Part shown: positions 5,736-10,111 of the stretch, one piece after another
How the letters are laid out: every line of letters starts with the position of its first letter
Numbering within the stretch: the stretch's first letter is position 1
Origin: Methanocorpusculum sp.
GTDB lineage: Archaea; Halobacteriota; Methanomicrobia; Methanomicrobiales; Methanocorpusculaceae
DNA: 10,111 nucleotides
Assembly (NCBI GenBank): GCA_029987025.1
Contig: DALTWQ010000044.1
Location: forward strand, 1-10,111
Direction of reading: 5' to 3'
Program-made: the position numbers and the translations under genes
The notes under the pieces: model-generated
Seen by the model: the letters and a program-made list of their open reading frames with translations, nothing else
Told to the model about the DNA's origin: nothing
Databases searched by the model: none

Positions 5736-6431
5736 ATGGATGAAAAAGTATCTATTGTCGGTGATGTGGCAAAACTTGACTTCGAGCGTGAAACCCGCTG
5801 CGGTATGCCCGAAGTTGTTCTTGCCGAAGGAAAAGAGACTGATGCGCTTGTTGAGATTGTACGAAACTATGCATCAGCAAAGGGCCGCTGTGTGGTAAGC
5901 AGAGTCTCTGATGAGCAGGCTGAGGCGGTCTGCAGCAATCTGCCGGACGGCTTTACTCCCGAGCGGCGGAAAGGAGGTATTCTGATTGTCTCTGACGGAA
6001 GAAAACCGGCATTATCCGGGGGTGTGGTAGGAATTATTACTGCAGGCACATCTGATATCCGTGTTGCAGAAGAAGCACGTGCCATTGCCGAAGAGCTCGG
6101 TGCTGAGGTGCTGTATGCGTATGATGCAGGTGTTGCAGGAATTCACCGTCTGTTTCCGGCGATTGATTCCCTGAAGCGTGCTGATGTCTTTGTTGTCTGT
6201 GCCGGCCGTGAAGGGACTCTTCCGTCAGTTGTTGCAGGGCTCGTGGACAAACCGGTCATAGGTGTTCCGGTATCGACCGGTTACGGCTACATGGGAAAAG
6301 GCGAGGCGGCACTGGCCTCCATGCTGCAGTCCTGTGCGGTAATTACGGTGGTAAATATTGATGCCGGATTTACGGCAGGTGCGTTTGCGGCACGGACTGC
6401 TGCTTTGATTGCAAAAGGCAGGGGTGTCTGA
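5736..6431 (+). CDS. larB: LarB, NaAD carboxylase/hydrolase of nickel-pincer cofactor synthesis
   Basis: LarB carries out the first step of nickel-pincer nucleotide synthesis: it carboxylates the pyridinium ring of nicotinic acid adenine dinucleotide and cleaves the phosphoanhydride, giving pyridinium-3,5-biscarboxylate mononucleotide; LarE and LarC act later and are not in this window. The 231 residues show the LarB N-terminal region (AKLDFERETRCGMPEVVLAEGK, VVSRVSDEQAEAV) and the PurE/AIR-carboxylase-like core: GIITAGTSDIRVAEEARAIA, YDAGVAGIHRLF, CAGREGTLPSVVAGLVDKPV, then MLQSC with C200. That Cys is at the place of the reactive Cys known in Lactiplantibacillus LarB. The segment after it reads AVITVVNIDAGF, differing from the NIDNGF I recall as usual. 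GGAG lies 7 bases before the ATG. Older annotation often calls this family AIR carboxylase; the LarB-specific N terminus argues against PurE. Confidence 0.92.
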   Translation: MDEKVSIVGDVAKLDFERETRCGMPEVVLAEGKETDALVEIVRNYASAKGRCVVSRVSDEQAEAVCSNLPDGFTPERRKGGILIVSDGRKPALSGGVVGIITAGTSDIRVAEEARAIAEELGAEVLYAYDAGVAGIHRLFPAIDSLKRADVFVVCAGREGTLPSVVAGLVDKPVIGVPVSTGYGYMGKGEAALASMLQSCAVITVVNIDAGFTAGAFAARTAALIAKGRGV

Positions 6432-6937
6432 TGCGCGGGCTTTACATAGGAAGGTTTCAGCCGTTTCACAACGGTCATAAGGCAGCGGTCGAGTACATAT
6501 CTTCAGAAGTTGATGAACTGATTATCGGTATCGGCAGTTCTCAGTTAAGTCATGAGCAGATGCACCCGTTCACCGCTGGTGAACGTGTCTTAATGATTAC
6601 CCGTGCGTTATCTCATCTGAAAATTCCCTTGTATGTTCTGCCGATTCCTGATGTTCACCGGAATGCAATCTGGGTTTCGCATGTTCTTTCGATGGTTCCG
6701 CAGTTTGATGTGGTCTACTCATCAAATCCGCTGGTTATCAGACTGTTCCGCGAAGCAGGCATTGAGGTCCGTTCACCCCCTATGTATAAACGGAGTACAC
6801 TTTCCGGAACACATATCCGTGAGTTGATGGTCCAGGGAGGAAACTGGGAAGAGTATGTTCCAAAAGAAACTGCTGATGTCATAAAATCTGTCAACGGGGT
6901 TTTACGTCTTTTGGATATTTCAAAAAATGATGAGTAA
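6431..6937 (+). CDS. nadM: Nicotinamide-nucleotide adenylyltransferase NadM (archaeal type)
   Basis: Transfers the adenylyl group of ATP to nicotinamide or nicotinate mononucleotide, giving NAD or NaAD; this is the last shared step of archaeal NAD synthesis. The 168 residues match the family length. The nucleotidyltransferase motif GRFQPFHNGH (HxGH) is at residues 7-16, ELIIGIGSSQLSH with PFTAGERVLMI follows, and the second signature STLSGTHIRELM lies near residue 120. The start ATG shares its A with the larB stop (TGATG), and GGGGTG just upstream can act as ribosome binding site, so translation is coupled to larB. Since LarB consumes NaAD, coupling may supply its substrate; the enzyme presumably also serves general NAD synthesis. 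Confidence 0.95.
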   Translation: MRGLYIGRFQPFHNGHKAAVEYISSEVDELIIGIGSSQLSHEQMHPFTAGERVLMITRALSHLKIPLYVLPIPDVHRNAIWVSHVLSMVPQFDVVYSSNPLVIRLFREAGIEVRSPPMYKRSTLSGTHIRELMVQGGNWEEYVPKETADVIKSVNGVLRLLDISKNDE

Positions 6938-6968
6938 CAGAACTGCAGTGCTCTGACTTTTATCCCTA

Positions 6969-6974
6969 TTTTTT
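6969..6974 (+). terminator. T-tract terminator after nadM
   Basis: Six T residues lie 31 bases after the nadM stop, preceded by a weak palindrome ACTGCAGT (6942-6949) but no strong stem. It probably ends the TPR-larB-nadM transcript before the antiporter promoter. Confidence 0.35.
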
Positions 6975-6976
6975 AG

Positions 6977-7020
6977 TATATATTCAAAACTGTTTTATTC
7001 TGTAAAAGAGAATAAATATC
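6977..7020 (+). promoter_or_regulatory. Antiporter promoter with a 7-base inverted repeat
   Basis: TATATAT (6977-6983) is a TATA candidate with predicted initiation near 7004. TTTATTC (6994-7000) and GAATAAA (7010-7016) form a perfect 7-base inverted repeat around a 9-base spacer that straddles this start point, a good place for a repressor. The alternative TATA, AATAAATATC (7011-7020), would give a leaderless mRNA from the ATG at 7043. No strong ribosome binding site is seen. Confidence 0.4.
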
Positions 7021-7042
7021 ATATCTTTGTATAAGAAGACTT

Positions 7043-9067
7043 ATGGATGAAGCTGAATTAATCTGGTCTGTTTTTATAGTGCTGGTTTGCGCTATAGTTG
7101 TTCTTCTCGTCGGAAGAAGACTGCGTCTGCCGTTTATTATCGGATACTTCATAACAGGTATCCTGGTGGGTCCTTACTGTTTCGGACTCATTTCTGCAGA
7201 ACAGGTGAATCTGCTGGCAGACCTCGGCGTCATTCTTCTGATGTTTACCATAGGTCTGGAAATATCAGTGAAAAATCTCCTTGCAATGAAGAAGATTGTT
7301 CTGATAGGAGGTACTCTTCAGTTAGTCATAACTACCGGTGCAGTCTGTGCCATTATGATGGCGTTCGGATTCTCCTTCAACGTCTCATTGTTCATCGGTT
7401 TCCTTGTTGCTCACTCATCAACTGCTATCATCATGAACATTTACCAGAAGAGCGGTGAGATTGACAAACGCCATGGTAAAATCGCTCTCGGTCTTCTTAT
7501 CTTCCAGGATTTAAACGTTGTTCCGATGATGCTGTTTGTCCCGTTCCTTGCCCAGAACGGCAGCGGCGACATCACTGAGTCAATTATCAAACTGGTCGGC
7601 GGTCTTATTTTCCTTGCCGTGGTTCTTATAGCCGCAATTTATCTTGTGCCGAAGATTCTGCGGCACATTGCCCTTACCAGAAACGGTGAACTCTTTGTCA
7701 TAGCAGTCGTTGTAATCTGCTTTGGTATTGCCTGGATTATGTCATTCAGCGGCGTTGAACTGGCACTCGGTGCTTTCCTTGCCGGTGTCGCTATCTCAGG
7801 TTCAGATTACAACCATGAAATTCTCGGACAGATTACGCCTGTCAGAGATATTCTGACCAGTTTCTTCTTTGTGTCCATCGGTATGATGCTGAATCTCCAG
7901 TATCTCTGGGAACATCTGGCTATCATTCTCGGAGTTGCAGCAGCACTTCTTCTCTTTAAGACGGCAATCAACTTTATCTCGGTTAAAGCAATAGGGGTTG
8001 CAACAGGTGCGGCACTGCTTTCTGCTGTAGGTCTTTCACAGATTGGTGAATTCTCATTCATTCTCGGCTCAACCGGTCTTGAGGCAGGCATTCTGTCGCA
8101 GGAAATCTACCAGGTGTTCCTTGCGATCTCAATCGTAACTATGGCGGCAACCCCGTTCATCGTCAAATTTGCGCCGAAGCTCGTCAAGAGATTCTTCGAG
8201 CCGAAGGTTCCTGAGCCCGAAGACCCTGAAGAGATGAAAAAGGAGCATGAAATTATTGTGGGGTATGGTCTTGCCGGACGGTATGTGGCCCGTGCGCTTG
8301 AGAGGATGCAGATAGACTACATCGTCCTTGAAACAAATGCGGAAACGGTCACAAAAGAACGTGCAAACGGTGTTCCAATCGCATTCGGCGATGCGTCACG
8401 TGAAGCCGTGCTTGAGTATGCAGGAATCCGCAGTGCTTCATCGATAGTTATCTCAATTCCGCAGATGGATGCAGTAAAAGCAATCATTACCGCAGCCAGA
8501 CGCTTAAATCCGCAGATAACCATCATTACCCGTTCACGGTTCATCTCGGAAACAACCGACCTCTACAAGCTCGGTGCAGACTCTGTTATTGTTGATGAAC
8601 GTGAGTCTGCCGTGCAGATGTTTAAACGGATTCTTGCAAGCAAACAGATGCCGGTGCAGGATATCGAACAGTTCAGCAAGGAAATCAGGTCTGAACTCTA
8701 TGATAAGTACATCGACATTCCGATTGTAAAGACAAAAGATACGCAGGAGTATCCCAACTTCCTGGAAGGACTGCATGTCAGAGCAAAACAGGCTGACGAA
8801 GTAATCTCACAGGAGATGTCGCGTGTTACCCAGATTCGTGTCGAGGAAGGATGTGATGTCTGCGGAAAGTCGCTTTCAGAAATTCATCTGAGGATGAATT
8901 ACGGTGTGGCAGTCCTTGCCGTGAAACACTGCGGAGAGAAAGGCGCGGATGTTTCTCCTGCCGGGACAACCCTGCTTTCAGCCGGAGATACGGTTGTTGT
9001 TATCGGAGACCGCGAAGGGCTTTCCCGCATGCTTCCGCTGTTTCTTCCGTCGCCGGAGAAAAAGTGA
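7043..9067 (+). CDS. CPA2/Kef-type cation:proton antiporter with RCK_N and RCK_C domains
   Basis: Monovalent cation (probably K+ or Na+):H+ antiporter of the CPA2 family, 674 residues, in the cytoplasmic membrane. Residues 1 to about 385 contain 12-13 hydrophobic segments with family motifs: LPFIIGYFITGILVGPY, FTIGLEISVKNL, HSSTAIIMNIYQKSG, and LLIFQDLNVVP, where D156 is the conserved Asp of the FQD motif. A charged linker (EPKVPEPEDPEEMKKE) leads to an RCK_N (TrkA-N) Rossmann domain with GYGLAG at 407-412 and E430 ending the second strand, which suggests NAD(H) binding. An RCK_C (TrkA-C) domain covers about 595-665. Unusually, it has CxxC (C604, C607) and HC (C630). The next gene, an ACT-domain protein, starts 3 bases after the stop. 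The transported ion and direction are not decided by sequence. Confidence 0.92.
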   Translation: MDEAELIWSVFIVLVCAIVVLLVGRRLRLPFIIGYFITGILVGPYCFGLISAEQVNLLADLGVILLMFTIGLEISVKNLLAMKKIVLIGGTLQLVITTGAVCAIMMAFGFSFNVSLFIGFLVAHSSTAIIMNIYQKSGEIDKRHGKIALGLLIFQDLNVVPMMLFVPFLAQNGSGDITESIIKLVGGLIFLAVVLIAAIYLVPKILRHIALTRNGELFVIAVVVICFGIAWIMSFSGVELALGAFLAGVAISGSDYNHEILGQITPVRDILTSFFFVSIGMMLNLQYLWEHLAIILGVAAALLLFKTAINFISVKAIGVATGAALLSAVGLSQIGEFSFILGSTGLEAGILSQEIYQVFLAISIVTMAATPFIVKFAPKLVKRFFEPKVPEPEDPEEMKKEHEIIVGYGLAGRYVARALERMQIDYIVLETNAETVTKERANGVPIAFGDASREAVLEYAGIRSASSIVISIPQMDAVKAIITAARRLNPQITIITRSRFISETTDLYKLGADSVIVDERESAVQMFKRILASKQMPVQDIEQFSKEIRSELYDKYIDIPIVKTKDTQEYPNFLEGLHVRAKQADEVISQEMSRVTQIRVEEGCDVCGKSLSEIHLRMNYGVAVLAVKHCGEKGADVSPAGTTLLSAGDTVVVIGDREGLSRMLPLFLPSPEKK

Positions 9068-9070
9068 TGT

Positions 9071-9436
9071 ATGCGTATCGAAAAACTCACTCCTGATTTT
9101 TCCGTCTGCCGTGTAAAAGATTTCTCCGGTGTTGATTTTACCCGGGACTTTGTCTTCACCGCAAAAACCGATGAAGAGTACTCGCTTGTATGTCCCTCTG
9201 ATATTGTTCCTGAAAATGTCGTTGAACAAGAAGGCCGCTGGACATGTTTACGTATCGAAGGTGTTCTGGATTTTTCCCTGGTTGGTATTCTTGCAAAAGT
9301 ATCCTCGGTTCTGGCAGCAGAAGGTATCAGTATCTTTGCAGTTTCCACCTTCAATACTGATTATATTCTGGTCAGAAAAGAAAAGGCGGATGACGCCTGC
9401 AGGGCGCTTTCAAACGCCGGATATGAACTCTTTTAA
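9071..9436 (+). CDS. ACT-domain protein (ACT_7/CASTOR-like)
   Basis: A 121-residue cytoplasmic protein of the small ACT-domain family related to the ACT pair of CASTOR-type amino-acid sensors. The recognisable core is RWTCLRIEGVLDFSLVGILA, then KVSSVLAAEGISIFAVSTFN, then TDYILVRKEKADDACRAL; family members typically share W-x-C-L-x-V-E-G-x-LDFSL, GISIFAISTY and TDYVLV. ACT domains bind amino acids at subunit interfaces, so a ligand-sensing role is likely, but no ligand can be named. It follows the antiporter with a 3-base gap and shares its terminator, so the two are co-expressed and may interact. GGAG (9055-9058) lies 12 bases upstream of the ATG, inside the antiporter gene. Confidence 0.85.
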   Translation: MRIEKLTPDFSVCRVKDFSGVDFTRDFVFTAKTDEEYSLVCPSDIVPENVVEQEGRWTCLRIEGVLDFSLVGILAKVSSVLAAEGISIFAVSTFNTDYILVRKEKADDACRALSNAGYELF

Positions 9437-9457
9437 GTAATCTTTATTACTTTTTTT
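9435..9457 (+). terminator. Hairpin plus T-tract terminator of the antiporter-ACT unit
   Basis: AAGTAAT (9435-9441), loop CTTT, ATTACTT (9446-9452) form a perfect 7-base stem that begins in the stop codon and runs directly into seven T residues (9451-9457). This is the best terminator in the window. Confidence 0.8.
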
Positions 9458-9465
9458 AAGCCCTT

Positions 9466-9508
9466 GAGAAATAATACATATATGCTTAGAAGACCTATAG
9501 AATAAGGA
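9466..9508 (+). promoter_or_regulatory. Promoter and ribosome binding site of the FKBP gene
   Basis: GAGAAATA (9466-9473) resembles a BRE and ATACATATAT (9474-9483) a TATA box; initiation is expected near 9504-9508. AAGGA (9504-9508), 5 bases before the ATG at 9514, is a ribosome binding site if the transcript starts slightly upstream; otherwise the mRNA is almost leaderless. Confidence 0.6.
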
Positions 9509-9513
9509 TTCAT

Positions 9514-10111
9514 ATGGTTATTGAAGCAGGAAATTATATCAAGCTCAACTACACCGGATCTGTAAACGGTGTTCCGTTTGACACTACCGATGCAGAAGCA
9601 GCAAAGAAAGGAAACATTTTCCGTGAAGGATTCAACTATGCACCGTCAATTGTAAAAGTCGGAGCAGGCCAGGTTTTAGCAGGAGTCGATGAAGATCTCC
9701 CCGGCAAAGAAATCGGCAAAGAATACAAAGTTGTAATCCCGGCAGAGAAAGCATTCGGCGAGCACAAGAAGGAAGAAGTCAAAGCACTCGACAAGAAGGC
9801 ATTTGACCACAAGCCGGAACTCTTCGAGCGCTTAGTTGTTGAAGGCCGCGAAGGTGTTGTTGTAAACAAGATTGGAAGCAGATACCTTGTTGATTTCAAC
9901 CACCCGTTAGCAGGTCAGGAAGTCGAGTACGTCTACACTATCAAAGAAGTTGTAACTGACCCGGTCGAGTGCCTCGCAGGAACCATCAAACTCATCACCG
10001 GACGCGAGATGAAGGTCAGCAACGCACACAAGGACTCTGTCTATATCGAAGTCCCGGCAATGATTGCAATGTACAACCAGAACTGGTTCATGACCCAGTA
10101 CATGATTATGC
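9514..10111 (+). CDS. Long FKBP-type peptidyl-prolyl cis-trans isomerase, 3' end cut by window edge
   Basis: Archaeal FKBP of the SlyD-like long type, a cytoplasmic prolyl isomerase and chaperone. The frame from ATG 9514 is open to the window end (199 residues); family members run to roughly 220-260, so a short C-terminal part is missing. The FKBP fold begins GNYIKLNYTGSVNGVPFDTT, includes VGAGQVLAGVDEDLPGKEIG and VVIPAEKAFGEH, and resumes with NHPLAGQEVEYVYTIKEV; the insert-in-flap chaperone segment lies between (about residues 85-127). An extra C-terminal domain starts near CLAGTIKLITG (residue 150 on). The codon choice looks strongly biased (many GAA, AAG, CCG, ATC), fitting an abundant protein. 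It has its own promoter after a strong terminator, so it is a separate unit. Confidence 0.93.
   Translation, partial: MVIEAGNYIKLNYTGSVNGVPFDTTDAEAAKKGNIFREGFNYAPSIVKVGAGQVLAGVDEDLPGKEIGKEYKVVIPAEKAFGEHKKEEVKALDKKAFDHKPELFERLVVEGREGVVVNKIGSRYLVDFNHPLAGQEVEYVYTIKEVVTDPVECLAGTIKLITGREMKVSNAHKDSVYIEVPAMIAMYNQNWFMTQYMIM

Noticed and set aside
5736..6431. Assignment of this gene as PurE (AIR carboxylase)
   Set aside because: The N-terminal region AKLDFERETRCGMPEVVLAEGK and the MLQSC motif are LarB features absent from the shorter PurE.
8899..9354. 151-codon leftward open frame antisense to the antiporter end and ACT gene
   Set aside because: Spans two real genes on the other strand and has the Ser/Thr/Arg-rich composition usual for shadow frames.

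Overview
The window looks like chromosomal DNA of a methanogenic archaeon, most likely Methanomicrobiales and perhaps Methanocorpusculum-like. The support is archaea-specific families (Pus10, TrmY, UPF0058, the archaeal NMN adenylyltransferase NadM, a long archaeal FKBP), secreted proteins with archaeosortase-type C-terminal tails (one a clear PGF-CTERM), and BRE/TATA promoters followed by short leaders. The genus is an inference; no marker gene fixes it. I see no mobile elements, CRISPR arrays, tRNA or rRNA genes.

Left block (1-2187): trmY and pus10 are co-transcribed leftward with a 4-base ATGA overlap. Their products act in sequence on the tRNA T-loop: Pus10 makes pseudouridine 54/55 and TrmY methylates pseudouridine 54. 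Divergent from them, across 54 bases holding a palindromic TATA-like element, is a YhhQ-type queuosine/archaeosine precursor transporter. The three genes form a small tRNA-modification cluster.

Cell-surface block (2307-4392, all leftward): an orphan BtuF/FepB-like ABC substrate-binding protein with a PGF-CTERM tail, preceded by an inverted repeat resembling a DtxR/IdeR metal-regulator box; a small secreted protein with a Pro/Thr linker and a hydrophobic-basic tail; and a UPF0058 protein. A 336-base intergenic region follows, holding a strong TATA promoter for the rightward genes.

Right block (4729-10111, all rightward): a TPR protein, larB (first enzyme of nickel-pincer nucleotide synthesis) and nadM are tightly packed. 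NadM can make nicotinic acid adenine dinucleotide (NaAD), the substrate of LarB, and the two genes share one base. Next is a two-gene unit: a CPA2/Kef-type cation:proton antiporter with RCK_N and RCK_C domains, then a small ACT-domain protein 3 bases downstream. A clear hairpin plus T-tract terminator ends that unit. Last is a long FKBP-type prolyl isomerase cut by the right edge.

Most of the window is housekeeping. The points most worth checking are the larB-nadM coupling, the antiporter-ACT pair with a Cys cluster in the RCK_C domain, the metal-box-like operator before the binding protein, the shared divergent TATA, and unusual residues in the Pus10 and LarB active-site motifs.
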